Shown here: piece by piece, positions 16,070 through 25,000 of the stretch
Layout: each line of letters begins with the position of its first letter
Position numbering within the stretch: position 1 is the stretch's first letter
DNA from: JAWLHJ01 sp039587535
Lineage (GTDB): Bacteria > Gemmatimonadota > Gemmatimonadetes > Longimicrobiales > Gaopeijiaceae
Length of the DNA: 50,182 nucleotides
Reading direction: 5' to 3'
Assembly (NCBI GenBank): GCA_039587535.1
Contig: JBDHIF010000021.1
Span: 1 to 50,182, forward strand
The notes under the pieces: generated by a model
The model's database searches: none
Seen by the model: the letters and a program-made list of their open reading frames with translations, nothing else
What the model was told of the DNA's origin: nothing
Translations under genes and position numbers: made by a program

Positions 16070-17014
16070 TCAGCCGCCGGAATATACGAGCTCCGTGATG
16101 ACCTGCCCCACGATCCCGAGGGTGCGCGCGCTCACGTGCGCCGGCACGTCATCCGGCGTGTGCCAATAGGCGTGACCGGGCCCGTAAGAGAAGTCGATGA
16201 CGTTGGCAGTCGGGAGCCCGGCTTCGATCAGGGGGATGTGGTCGTCGCCCACCGGCGGACCTGCTCGCCGTGGAAACAGGTCGGAGTATCCGAGTCGCTC
16301 GGCGGAATCCCACACCTTTCGAACGACGACCGACGCGTACTGCGCGGAGTACCCCTCCACCGGGAAGAGCGGATCCGCATCGCCCACCATGTCGAGAAGC
16401 ACACCATACACCGGGCGGATCTCCATCTCGGCCAAGCTCTCGGCGTAGCGGATCGCGCCGAGGAACATGTCTTCCGGGGTCGGGCCGTAGTCTTCGCCAT
16501 CGGTAAGTAGAAGATCGACACCTACCGGAGGCGGGGCCTGCGCGAAGATGTCTGCCAGCTCGAGAAGCACGGCGGTGCCTGAGGCTCCGTCGTTCGCACC
16601 CGGGACCGGAACCTCATGAACGGACGAATCCGGAGCCGCGTCCGACCAGGGTCGGGTATCCCAGTGCGCGAGCAGCAGGATCCGGCGGGTCTCCTCGGGC
16701 CGGAATCGAGCGACGACGTTCGTGAGCGTAAGCGTGTCTTCACCGGTCGTAACATGGATGAACGTGTCCGTCGCGACCTCGGGGGCCAGCGAGTCCAGGC
16801 GAGCGATCATCCACGCGAGTTGAGCCGCATGTCCCGTGGTTCCCGGCACGCGCGGACCGAAGGCCACCTGCCGCTCAACGAGCTCCATGGCCGCGGCCCC
16901 GTCGAACGCAGGACTGCCCGGGGTCGGGCCTGACGGCTCGTCGGAGCACGCCACTGCTGGGGCCAACGCGAGAAGCCCCCATCCGAGGACTCTGGTCTTC
17001 CCTACCCAGGTCAC
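16070..17014 (-). CDS. M28-family zinc peptidase / glutaminyl-cyclase-like lipoprotein
   Basis: A 314-residue exported protein from a GTG start that overlaps the upstream TPR gene's stop (GTGA). The lipobox AVAC places a lipidated Cys at residue 23. Zinc-site motifs of family M28 appear in order: LLLAHWDTRPWSD, GANDGASGTAVLLELA, LLLTDGEDYG, LLDMVGDADP, and GDDHIPLIEAGLPTANVID followed by YWHTPDD. The final DDHIP...WHTxxD pattern resembles animal-type glutaminyl-peptide cyclotransferases, so the protein could cyclise N-terminal Gln or act as an aminopeptidase. It probably works in the periplasm or at the outer membrane. Specificity is not decidable from sequence. Confidence 0.87.
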   Translation of the reverse strand: MTWVGKTRVLGWGLLALAPAVACSDEPSGPTPGSPAFDGAAAMELVERQVAFGPRVPGTTGHAAQLAWMIARLDSLAPEVATDTFIHVTTGEDTLTLTNVVARFRPEETRRILLLAHWDTRPWSDAAPDSSVHEVPVPGANDGASGTAVLLELADIFAQAPPPVGVDLLLTDGEDYGPTPEDMFLGAIRYAESLAEMEIRPVYGVLLDMVGDADPLFPVEGYSAQYASVVVRKVWDSAERLGYSDLFPRRAGPPVGDDHIPLIEAGLPTANVIDFSYGPGHAYWHTPDDVPAHVSARTLGIVGQVITELVYSGG

Positions 17015-17850
17015 GGAGTGAGCTCGGACAAGGCTTCGCGTGCTCGAGCGTGGAACTCGAAGTCCGGTGGATGGACGGCCGGGATCTCCAGCACGCGCCG
17101 GAATGCGGCTCGGGCATCCTCGTCGCGGTCCCGCTTCTGGTGGAGTCGAGCCAGATCGAACTGGAACAGCACCAGGTCTGGCCACGCTTCGGCCGCGGCC
17201 GCCAGGTGATGCTCGGCATTCTCCCAACTGGCTTTGGAAAGCGCCTCGTTTCCCAAGAAGACCCGACCGATGGCCCGTTCGAAGCGAGAGAGGCTCATGA
17301 CTTCGTAGCTGAGCTTCCCGAGCAGGTTGTGGGCTCCACCATGCAGTGAGTCCTGCGCGAGGATGGCGTGGGCATCGTCGTACACGCGCTGAGCGAGCTC
17401 CGTGGCGTATCCCGGTGAAGCGTTCATGGCACGACGTCCGTGCGCCGTTCCCCTCCAGTACAGACCGTCGATCCCGTCCGGGTCCAGCGCCACGGCCCTG
17501 TCGGCCAGCTCCATGGCCGGATCCAGCCAGCGGTTCTGCGGCCTCGATCCGTCCATCGAGACACCGAGGATCACCGCGGCCCGCGCCGCCCTCCACAGGG
17601 TCTCGTACTCGTTCGGTGAGACCTTCAGGTACTCGTCCAGCAGCGTGAACGAAGCCCTGGGATCACCTGAGAAATAGAGCGCGTCGGCCCTGTTCACCGG
17701 GCTGAGCGCCCGCAAGGGCCCATCAGGGACCGTGAGCTTGAAGGGCACGATCAAGCCGGGGGCTACCGATTCTTGAGCGGGGACCCGGGTCGCACCGACG
17801 AGCGCGGTCACGGCCAGCGCAGTCACGAATGAGGGGGTGAAGTGGTTCAT
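17011..17850 (-). CDS. Exported TPR-like protein
   Basis: A 279-residue protein with a Sec signal peptide (MNHFTPSFVTALAVTALVGA to about VPAQE). The mature part is helical with tetratricopeptide-like repeats: ADALYFSGDPRASFTLLDEYLKVSPNEYETLW, then AMELADRAVALDPDGIDGLYWRG, and near the end LVLFQFDLARLHQKRDRDEDARAAFRRVLE. These resemble the repeat proteins of the regulator-of-microtubule-dynamics/TRAP-T-like type found in bacteria, which act as soluble or periplasmic scaffolds. Translation is coupled to the M28 lipoprotein downstream by a GTGA overlap, which suggests that the two work in the same compartment. It is divergent from the lipoprotein at 17962. Confidence 0.8.
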   Translation of the reverse strand: MNHFTPSFVTALAVTALVGATRVPAQESVAPGLIVPFKLTVPDGPLRALSPVNRADALYFSGDPRASFTLLDEYLKVSPNEYETLWRAARAAVILGVSMDGSRPQNRWLDPAMELADRAVALDPDGIDGLYWRGTAHGRRAMNASPGYATELAQRVYDDAHAILAQDSLHGGAHNLLGKLSYEVMSLSRFERAIGRVFLGNEALSKASWENAEHHLAAAAEAWPDLVLFQFDLARLHQKRDRDEDARAAFRRVLEIPAVHPPDFEFHARAREALSELTP

Positions 17851-17961
17851 GGGCGGCCGTTGTTACCTCCACCGCTCAGGAACGATCCCTTGCCCATGTT
17901 CGGGGGAGAGGGTCCTTTCGGCAGGAAGACCTCGAACTGGAATCGAACTGGAGAGGATCTC

Positions 17962-18906
17962 ATGCGATCTCGCCTCGGCGCCGTATTACTGGTCAGCCTC
18001 ATCTCGGCCTGTGCTCGACAGGACGAGACCCCTCCGACGGAGCATGCGGCCGTGGATGCCGCCGCGAGCGTGGTGGAAGTGGTGGCCCGCGATCTGACCT
18101 TGGTGGCACCCGACACCGTTCCCCCGGGTTGGACGACGTTCAGATTCGTCAACACGTCGCCCATGGAGCATTTCGCCCTCGTACAGCTACTCCCCAGCGG
18201 ACAGTCCCTCGCGTCACACCAGGAAGAGGTCGCGCCCGTCTTCCAGCAGGGCTTCGATCTGTTGGTGGCCGGTGATCCTGAGGGGGCGATGGCGGCCTTC
18301 GGCACCCTGCCTCCATGGTTCACCGAGGTGGTCTACCTCGGCGGCCCGGGCTTGACGGCCCCAGGCCTGACCAGCGAAGCGTCGATCCAGCTCGAGCCCG
18401 GGACATACCTCCTGGAGTGCTATGTGAAGACTGACGGGCGATTCCATTCGTATAACCCGGACGGCGTCGGCATGGTACACCAGTTCGTCGTCACGGGGCC
18501 GAGGAGCGATGCTCCGGAGCCCACGCCCGACGTTCGTCTCACCATCAGCTCCGAAGGTGGAATCCAGGCCGACGGTCCGGTGGAGCCCGGATTACGAACC
18601 TTCGCAGTGGATTTCATCGATAACACGACCCACGAGAATTTCGTCGGACACGATGTCCACCTCGTTCGATTGGACAGCGATGCCACGGTCGAAGACGTGG
18701 AGGCGTGGATGGACTGGACCCGGCCAGGCGGTCTGGAGACACCCGGGCCCGCCGTATTCCTAGGCGGGATCAACGAGATGCCCGGCAGCACAACAGGCTA
18801 CTTCACGGTCGACATCGAGCCTGGAGACTACGCCTGGGTGGCCGAAGTCCCCGGTGCCTCGGCGAAGGGGATGCTCGTTCCGTTCGAGGTCTCCCCAGGG
18901 TCCTGA
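17962..18906 (+). CDS. Lipoprotein with two cupredoxin-like repeats, unknown function
   Basis: A 314-residue protein from the ATG at 17962 (GAGAGG 5 nt before it). The lipobox ISAC puts the lipidated Cys at residue 17. Two similar domains of about 130 residues follow. The first has VPPGWTTFRFVNTSPMEHFALVQL and ends LEPGTYLLECYV...HQFVV. The second has VEPGLRTFAVDFIDNTTHENFVGHDVHLVRL and ends IEPGDYAWVAEVPG...PFEV. The beta-sandwich pattern, G-x-x-x-F-x-x-x-N followed by H-x-x-x-L and a PGxY strand, is cupredoxin-like. The usual Cys-His-Met copper site is not evident, so it may bind no copper. It ends at a shared terminator with nrdJ. No partner is known. Confidence 0.75.
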   Translation: MRSRLGAVLLVSLISACARQDETPPTEHAAVDAAASVVEVVARDLTLVAPDTVPPGWTTFRFVNTSPMEHFALVQLLPSGQSLASHQEEVAPVFQQGFDLLVAGDPEGAMAAFGTLPPWFTEVVYLGGPGLTAPGLTSEASIQLEPGTYLLECYVKTDGRFHSYNPDGVGMVHQFVVTGPRSDAPEPTPDVRLTISSEGGIQADGPVEPGLRTFAVDFIDNTTHENFVGHDVHLVRLDSDATVEDVEAWMDWTRPGGLETPGPAVFLGGINEMPGSTTGYFTVDIEPGDYAWVAEVPGASAKGMLVPFEVSPGS

Positions 18907-19014
18907 CCCAAAGGGCCGTTCAGCTGGCACCGCGTTGGCCGTAGGTAGAGCGAGCGCGGTCGCGACCCGGATCCGGGCCGGCCGCGCCGCTCGACCGGGG
19001 GCGGACCCCCCGAA

Positions 19015-19058
19015 GAGCGAGAGGCGGGGACCCGGACCACCGGATCCCCGCCCCGCTC
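19015..19058. terminator. Hairpin between convergent genes, likely bidirectional terminator
   Basis: A 13-bp stem with one G-T wobble (GGCGGGGACCCGG at 19023-19035 against CCGGATCCCCGCC at 19040-19052) and a 4-nt loop, extended by GAGCG/CGCTC at 19015-19019 and 19054-19058. It lies between the ends of the plus-strand lipoprotein gene (18906) and nrdJ (19103). A T-tract is absent on both strands, so termination may be hairpin-driven or Rho-assisted. Confidence 0.6.
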
Positions 19059-19102
19059 TCCCCTGCCCCGAGCTGGACCTGCCCAGGGTTACGGCCGATC
19101 CC

Positions 19103-21646
19103 TCAGCCGCACTCGCTATACCCACAGACGTGGCACTTCTTGCACCCCTCTTCGAAGGCCAGCTGGCCCGCGCCGCAGTCCGGACACGTACCCATGTCGA
19201 AAAGCTCGGGACCCTGGTATGCGGCGCCCGAGGCAGCCGGCTGCGTATCGCTGGCGGTGCTGCCGACAGGCGCATTCAGGGGGAGCGCCTCCTGGACGCC
19301 CTCCTTCTCCTCGAGATAACGCTCGATGGCTTGGCCGATAGCGTCTGGGGCGGATAGGACCTTGTTCGGCCCCAGCCCCACGGCGCGATCGCAGGAGATG
19401 CCCCGGAGCTGATCCTTGACCTGGCGGATGGGGATACCTGACCGGAGCCCCAGCGAGATGAGGCGCCCGATGGCCTCGGCGTCCGCCATGGCGGGGCCAC
19501 CGGCCTTACCCAGAGTGCAGAACACCTCGAAGGGTCGCCCGTTCTGGTCCTCGTTTATGGTCACGTAGAGATCTCCGAGAGGCGAGATCATCTTCATGGT
19601 GTATCCGCGAAGGGCCTGAGGCCTCTGACGTTTCTGTCGCGCAGCTCCAGCCGTCACGTCGTGCTCGCGGAGGTCCGCGCGGAGCCGCTCGTTCTCATGG
19701 CGGAGGTTGTGTGCCTCCTCGCGGGCGTCGGCAAGCTGGTACTCCAGCTCGGAGATGTTCGCGGTGACCTCTTCGGGAACTTCCTTCATCTCGGTCTTCC
19801 CCGTCGACAGCACCTGGCCCTCGCGGGACCCGTCCCGGTATACCGTCACGCCCTTGCAGCCCAGGCTGAAGGCGAGCTCGTAGATCTCCCTGACCTGCTC
19901 CTCGGTGGCTTCACGCGGAAAATTCGTGGTCTTCGAGATGGCCGAGTCACAATGCTCCTGGAAGGCCGCCTGCATCCGCACGTGCCACTCGGGAGTGATG
20001 TCGTGGGCCGTACGGAAGACCCGCTGAACGTCCTCCGGGACCTCGTCGAAGTGGATGTGCCCCTCCTGGGCGATCCGTTCCATGAGCTCCTCGGAATACC
20101 ACCCTCCTTCCTGGGCCATCCGCACGAAGTCCGGATTCACGTCGGGCATGAGCGAGCCCGCCTGGTTCCGCATGAACGCCACGGCGAACAGAGGCTCGAT
20201 TCCGCCTGAGCACCCCGCGAAGATGGAAATCGTGCCGGTGGGGGCCACTGTGGTGAGGTTGCAGTTGCGGAGCCGCCGCTCAGGCCGAACCCGCGACCCG
20301 TCGGCCTGCCGCGCCGCAGTGGAATCCGGCCCCCAGATGGAGAGCTCCCACTCGGTGAACACACCCCGGGTCTCGGCCAGCTTCTCGGAAGCCACCCGGG
20401 CCTCTTCATTCAGGAAGCCCATCACCTTGCGACCGAGGTCCACACCCTCCGGCGAATCGTAGGGGATCCCGAGGCGCACGAGCATGTCCGCCCACCCCAT
20501 CACGCCCAGCCCCACCCTGCGAATCCGCTGTGCGAGATCATGGATCGCGGGAAGCGGGTATTGGTTGGCGTCGATGACGTTGTCCAGGAAGTGCGTGGCG
20601 AGGTGAACGACCTGGCGCAGGGCCTCCCAATCGATCCCCTCATCCGGGTCGGCTCCTGGCCGGACATCGGGCTTGACGAAGAGCCCCAGGTTCACGCTTC
20701 CCAGGTTGCACACGTCGTAGGGAAGGAGCGGCTGCTCTCCACAAGGATTCGTGGCCTCGTAGGCGCCGAGGCTCGGGACCGGGTTGTACTCGTTGGCCCG
20801 GTCGATGAAGAACGTACCCGGCTCACCGGTGAGCCATGCGCCGTGCACGATCATACCGAAGATGTCTCGGGCATTTTCCTGCCCCACCACCACCCCGGTC
20901 TTCGGATTGACGAGGTCGTAGTCCTCGTCGTTCGCCACCGCATCCATGAACGCGTCCGTGATGGCGACGGAGATGTTGAAGTTGGTGATCTGGGAGGTGT
21001 CGTTCTTGCAGGCGATGAATCGGCGGATATCCGGATGGTCCACGCGGAGGATGCCCATGTTCGCCCCCCGTCGCGTCCCCCCCTGCTTCACGACGTCCGT
21101 GCTCGCGTCGTAGAGCCTCATGAAGGAGACGGGGCCGGACGCCACGCCCATGGTGGACCGCACGGTTTCGCCCTCGGGCCGGAGCCGGGAGAAGGAGAAG
21201 CCCGTGCCGCCCCCGGACTGGTGCACCAACGCCATCGACCGAAGCGTGTCGTAGATCCCGCTCTTCCCGTTGGAGAGGGCGTCGTCCACCGGGAGCACGA
21301 AGCAGGCCGAGAGCTGGCCCAGTGGCCGGCCAGCGTTCATGAGCGTGGGTGAGTTCGGCTCGAACTTCCCGTTGATCATGAGGTCGTAGAACTGCCGGGC
21401 GACCTCTTCGACAGCCGCGTCCGATGCATCGTAGTCCGCGTCCACGCTCGCGATGGTCCGGGCCACGCGCCAGAACATCACCTCCGGCTCCTCCGTCGGG
21501 TTCCCCTCCGGATCCTTCTTCAAATAGCGCTTTCCGAGGACGATCCGGGCGTTTTCCGTGAGCTCGGCAGCCGGAAGGTCACCGGGAAGCACATCGTCGA
21601 AGATCACGGGCTCCCGGGGCGGGCGCGGGGTGTGGACTCGGGGCAT
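19103..21646 (-). CDS. nrdJ: Class II (adenosylcobalamin-dependent) ribonucleoside-diphosphate reductase
   Basis: An 847-residue enzyme making deoxyribonucleotides without oxygen or an iron cofactor, using vitamin B12. Motifs include SPTLMNAGRPLGQLSACFVLP, HQSGGGTGFSFSRLRP, VVKQGGTRRGANMG, the catalytic NPCGEQPLLPYDVCNLGSVNL and APTGTISIFAGCSGGIEPLF. A Glu/Arg-rich helical stretch (ELEYQLADAREEAHNLRHENERL) precedes the C-terminal tail. That tail ends in a zinc-ribbon-like CPDCG...GCKKCHVCGYSECG holding the redox-active Cys pair. Shine-Dalgarno AGGAG lies about 12 nt before the ATG. The leader of about 140 nt carries the control elements listed at 21673-21821. Confidence 0.95.
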   Translation of the reverse strand: MPRVHTPRPPREPVIFDDVLPGDLPAAELTENARIVLGKRYLKKDPEGNPTEEPEVMFWRVARTIASVDADYDASDAAVEEVARQFYDLMINGKFEPNSPTLMNAGRPLGQLSACFVLPVDDALSNGKSGIYDTLRSMALVHQSGGGTGFSFSRLRPEGETVRSTMGVASGPVSFMRLYDASTDVVKQGGTRRGANMGILRVDHPDIRRFIACKNDTSQITNFNISVAITDAFMDAVANDEDYDLVNPKTGVVVGQENARDIFGMIVHGAWLTGEPGTFFIDRANEYNPVPSLGAYEATNPCGEQPLLPYDVCNLGSVNLGLFVKPDVRPGADPDEGIDWEALRQVVHLATHFLDNVIDANQYPLPAIHDLAQRIRRVGLGVMGWADMLVRLGIPYDSPEGVDLGRKVMGFLNEEARVASEKLAETRGVFTEWELSIWGPDSTAARQADGSRVRPERRLRNCNLTTVAPTGTISIFAGCSGGIEPLFAVAFMRNQAGSLMPDVNPDFVRMAQEGGWYSEELMERIAQEGHIHFDEVPEDVQRVFRTAHDITPEWHVRMQAAFQEHCDSAISKTTNFPREATEEQVREIYELAFSLGCKGVTVYRDGSREGQVLSTGKTEMKEVPEEVTANISELEYQLADAREEAHNLRHENERLRADLREHDVTAGAARQKRQRPQALRGYTMKMISPLGDLYVTINEDQNGRPFEVFCTLGKAGGPAMADAEAIGRLISLGLRSGIPIRQVKDQLRGISCDRAVGLGPNKVLSAPDAIGQAIERYLEEKEGVQEALPLNAPVGSTASDTQPAASGAAYQGPELFDMGTCPDCGAGQLAFEEGCKKCHVCGYSECG

Positions 21647-21672
21647 GACGGGCGGCGCTCCTGTTGCAGCAC

Positions 21673-21757
21673 TGTGGAAAAGGGGCGTGGAAAACGCTGT
21701 ATACAGAGTCGAAAAACGGCGGGAAGCGGCTCCCGCCGTGGATTTACCTGTGGAAAG
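21673..21757 (-). promoter_or_regulatory. Cluster of DnaA-box-like motifs in the nrdJ leader
   Basis: Four near matches to the DnaA 9-mer (TTATCCACA) lie within 85 bp, read on the minus strand: TTTTCCACA at 21673-21681, TTTTCCACG at 21686-21694, AAATCCACG at 21737-21745 and CTTTCCACA at 21749-21757. DnaA boxes upstream of nrd genes are known in E. coli. Each match here has at least one mismatch, so DnaA binding is only a possibility. Confidence 0.35.
21711..21739 (-). terminator. Terminator-like hairpin in the nrdJ leader (possible attenuator)
   Basis: Read on the minus strand, the stem ACGGCGGGA pairs perfectly with TCCCGCCGT across a 6-nt loop (GCCGCT) and is followed by TTTTC. That is a 9-bp, GC-rich hairpin with a short U-tract, located downstream of the predicted nrdJ promoter and about 65 nt before the start codon. 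It could prematurely end nrdJ transcription, or be the end of an upstream transcript if nrdJ has a second promoter after it. Confidence 0.55.
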
Positions 21758-21770
21758 GCCCCGAGAGACC

Positions 21771-21817
21771 GTACCGCATATTGGGTGGAGGCACTATAGA
21801 GCCCCAATATCTTGTGG
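21771..21817. promoter_or_regulatory. Pair of NrdR-box-like operators at the nrdJ promoter
   Basis: Two 16-bp motifs resemble the NrdR consensus acaCwAtATaTwGtgt. Box 1, CCCCAATATCTTGTGG at 21802-21817, matches at 12 of 16 positions. Box 2, read on the minus strand, is ACCCAATATGCGGTAC at 21771-21786 and matches at 10 of 16, with an intact left half. Their starts are 31 bp apart (15 bp between boxes), which is the known spacing for NrdR pairs, about three helical turns. Box 1 lies in the spacer of the predicted promoter and box 2 begins at about +1, so NrdR binding would block RNA polymerase. No nrdR gene is in the window. Confidence 0.7.
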
Positions 21818-21821
21818 TCAA
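21793..21821 (-). promoter_or_regulatory. nrdJ: Predicted sigma-70-type promoter of nrdJ
   Basis: On the minus strand, TTGACC (21821-21816) and TATAGT (21798-21793) are separated by exactly 17 bp. Each hexamer matches the sigma-70 consensus at five of six positions. The predicted start site is near 21786, giving a leader of about 140 nt before the nrdJ ATG. This is the clearest promoter in the window. Confidence 0.75.
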
Positions 21822-22079
21822 GCACCCTTTGAGGCTGGAGATTCTTGCCTCTCCAAAAAGGTCCGTTTCGTGCGGGATCCACCCTTTGGAGCCCTTCGGC
21901 CCTCGTCGCCGGTGCGGCGCTCGCCGGCAGATCGGGAAGTACGGACGCTCGTATTTTCGGTCTTTGTTCGGTTTCCTGTTCCGAATATAAGCACATCCCA
22001 CGGATGGGGACAAACCGATTTGAGCCGGCGGTCCTCCGAGTCGTGCCGTCCGGGCACGCCGCGGTCGCCGTCGAGCTTC
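21822..22079. other. Rest of the intergenic region upstream of nrdJ
   Basis: Between the nrdJ promoter and the stop of the peptidase-barrel gene I see no convincing gene. Short open frames here have no start-site support or recognisable similarity. The part around 21945-21990 is AT-rich compared with the rest of the window. I searched by eye for the conserved cobalamin-riboswitch boxes, given that nrdJ needs B12, and did not find them. Confidence 0.4.
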
Positions 22080-25000
22080 CTAGAAGGGGAGGCCCAGCCT
22101 GAGGTAGACCTGCGGGTCGCCTCCATCCACGAGAGGTGCCGCCAGACCCAGCCGCAGCAAGAGCGAGAAATCGTAGAGCGCAACGATTTCCGCTGCGAGC
22201 TCCGCGCCGGCGGAAACCATGGGACGTCGAGCGGCGCCGAGAAACGGCACCGAGGTGTCAGGATCCCAGGCGTCTCCCGCCTCGGCGAAGAGCGCACCCA
22301 CGACCCTCCCCAGATAGAAAGGCCACGCACCTAACCCCTTGTGCACCAGCTTGAGGGGAAAGCGGTACTCGCTGCTCACCGACCACGCCATCCGACCCTG
22401 TCTAGCCCCACGGGCATAGCCACGAACCGGGAAGAAGATGGGCGAGCCCCCGAACAGCGCGAGGCCCGTCACGGTCTCCGGACGGCCGGCCGTACCACCG
22501 ACCTCGAAATGCCCGCCTGGCGCGTCAGGTCCTCGTGCAACACCACCTGCAACCCTAAGGGCCAGGACGTGAGGAGCATGCCCCGGCCCACCGAAGGGCA
22601 GGTATCCGCGGAACCGGCCCACGAGGTCGTCCAGCGAGCGATCCCGACCCACCACCCCGGACAAAGAGTCCGGCAGCGATAGCTCATGGCGCGTCCGACC
22701 GCTGAGGTAGAGGTCGAATCCGCGCGAGCCGCCGACCTGGAAGGCGTACGATCGGGCCGTGGAGAACAGCACGGTGGCGCGCACATCCCCTAGCAGCGCG
22801 CTCGGCCGGGACAATTCGTAGCTGGTGGAGGGAGCGAGGTCGTTGTCGAGAAGCTCGGCATCCTGGTCCACCAAGGCACCCGCGAGCGTCATCCGTAGAT
22901 TTCGCCGCCACCCCGGGACCACTCCGGTGACCGCCGCGCTCGCTGCCCGCTCGCGCTCCAGGACAAAGAGCGTGTCGTAAGGAGCCGAGGCGTCGCGCCG
23001 CGCCAATCGGACCCCATCATGATCCCAAAATTGAGTCGCCGACAGAGAGAACGTCGGGTTGGCCAGCCCGGCGAACGCGTATCCCACGCCCGCGTCGAAT
23101 CGACCACCCCCATCGAGGAAGACGCGGCCGAAGGCGTCGAAAGCGTGGCGCCCTAGCAGATCGTATCCCCCGGTTCCCGCGCCTACACCGTACCCTAGGA
23201 GCTGGCGCGACCGGACCCGGCCCTCCGATGTGGTGACCTCCGGGGTGCGCACGGGTGGTGCTACCAGCGGTTCCCAATGCCGCGGCCTCAGGGTGGCCCA
23301 AGGCGTGTACCCCCGATCGGGCACCTCCGAAGAGCCGTCGACGAAAGGAAGCTCGGGCTCGAACCGGGGCGCCGCCTCTGGAGCCTCGCCAGCTCCCTCC
23401 GGATCAAAAGGAACCCGAGCCACGTCCCAACCGTCCGCGTGGTAGACCGAGACGAACAGCGTTCTGCCGTCAGCGCTCACCGACGGAAAGCCAACCCCGG
23501 TCCGGACGTTCGTGAGGAGTCTCGGCCTGTCGACCTGACCCGTGGTCGGGTCGAAGGACGCTGCCAACACGTTGAGAATCCCGGTGCGGTCGGAAGCCCA
23601 CACCAGCCACCGCCCGTCCGGGCTCCATTCCGGCGCCATGTCCATGGCGCGGTCCATCGTCACATCAGCAACGAGATGCCCCGTGCCGGCGTCGAGCACC
23701 ACCACGTCATGGTACCCACCCGGACGCCACCGGGTCACCGCGACGTGGCGCCCGTCCGGCGAGATCGACGGGAACGCCCAATGTACTCGCGCGTCCGGCT
23801 CGGACAGGGTTTCGATGACGCCCGTGGCCAGGTTCAACCGGACCAACTCGCCGGTCCCCCCACCCTCCCTCACGGCCACGGCCCACTGCCCGTCGGGAGC
23901 GGCGGAGGGCTGCGCCAGACGCTGGCCTTCCGTCAGTCGCCGCGAGGAACCGTCGGTAGCCATGAGGTACAGATCACTGAACACCCGGTGTGTGCCTTGG
24001 TATTCGAGCTGTCCCACCACCAGGCGGCCATCAGGTAGCCAATCGAAGGAAGCGATGCCGTTCACACGGAGTCCTGCCATCTCGCCACCACCTGTAGGGG
24101 GCTGGAGGGAGATCCGGGTATCCGACCGTCCGTCCGCCCGCACGTAAGCCAAAGCACCGCTGGGCCCCTGCTGGGGCTCGACGGCCCAACGGGCGCCCTG
24201 GGTCAATGGCTCCGGCTCGGTGATGGGCCCCAGCGCGCTCAACCTTCGATCCAAGTCGGCGTACCGGCCGGCCAGGGTGTCGCCCCACTCCGACCATGCC
24301 TCCGAGATGGACACCCCGAAGGCATCCCGCCCAGCGGCGTCGAGCCGGTAGGGGATCCACTGTCCGGCGATGGCATCGCTGAAGGAGGCCATGCGATCCT
24401 CCCCGTAACGTTCCAGCAGATACTCGAAGAACAGCGAGCCGTAGGCGTACGGGCGGTTGCCGGCGGGCCAGACGGGTGAGCGGCCTGCGGCTTGGCCGAC
24501 GCTTTCGAGCCGCCCCTCCAACGCGGCCGTGCGGAGCTGCATCTCGAAGAAAGTCCCGTGGAGCCGCCCCGCGTAGGTGAGAGCGGACTCATACCAGGTG
24601 GCGAGTCCCTCCGTGAGCCAATCGGGCGTGGAATGCCCCGGGAAGTAGGGCCAGCGCCCGGGCACCCGACCGAAGGTCGTCCTGAGGAGCCGACTGAGCG
24701 GGTTGGTCGTCCGATCGAGGTGCACGACGTGGGCGATCTCGTGGGTGAGGACCAACTCGAGCCAATCGTCGAAGAAGCCCAGGCCCGGCTCGTTCACCGG
24801 TGGTCGCGCGTAGATGGTGATGCGGTTTGAGGGGGTGACCTGGGCGTAGCCGTTGGAGAAGTCGGTGTGGTCTGTGACGACGATGTCGATAGGTCCATCG
24901 GGCCCGGGCAGGTACGCGGACTCGAGGGCTTGAAGCGAGACCTCCGTACGATATGCGGCTCTTCGGGCCAACCCCTCCAAGCGGGCGGGGAATGTGATCC

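Noticed and set aside
21711..22079. Cobalamin riboswitch upstream of the B12-dependent nrdJ
   Set aside because: Expected on biology, but I could not find the conserved boxes by eye. A covariance search could still overturn this.
21604..22330. Several open frames between nrdJ and the peptidase-barrel gene
   Set aside because: They overlap each other, lack a Shine-Dalgarno and have no similarity that I recognise; the region is explained better by promoter and leader elements.
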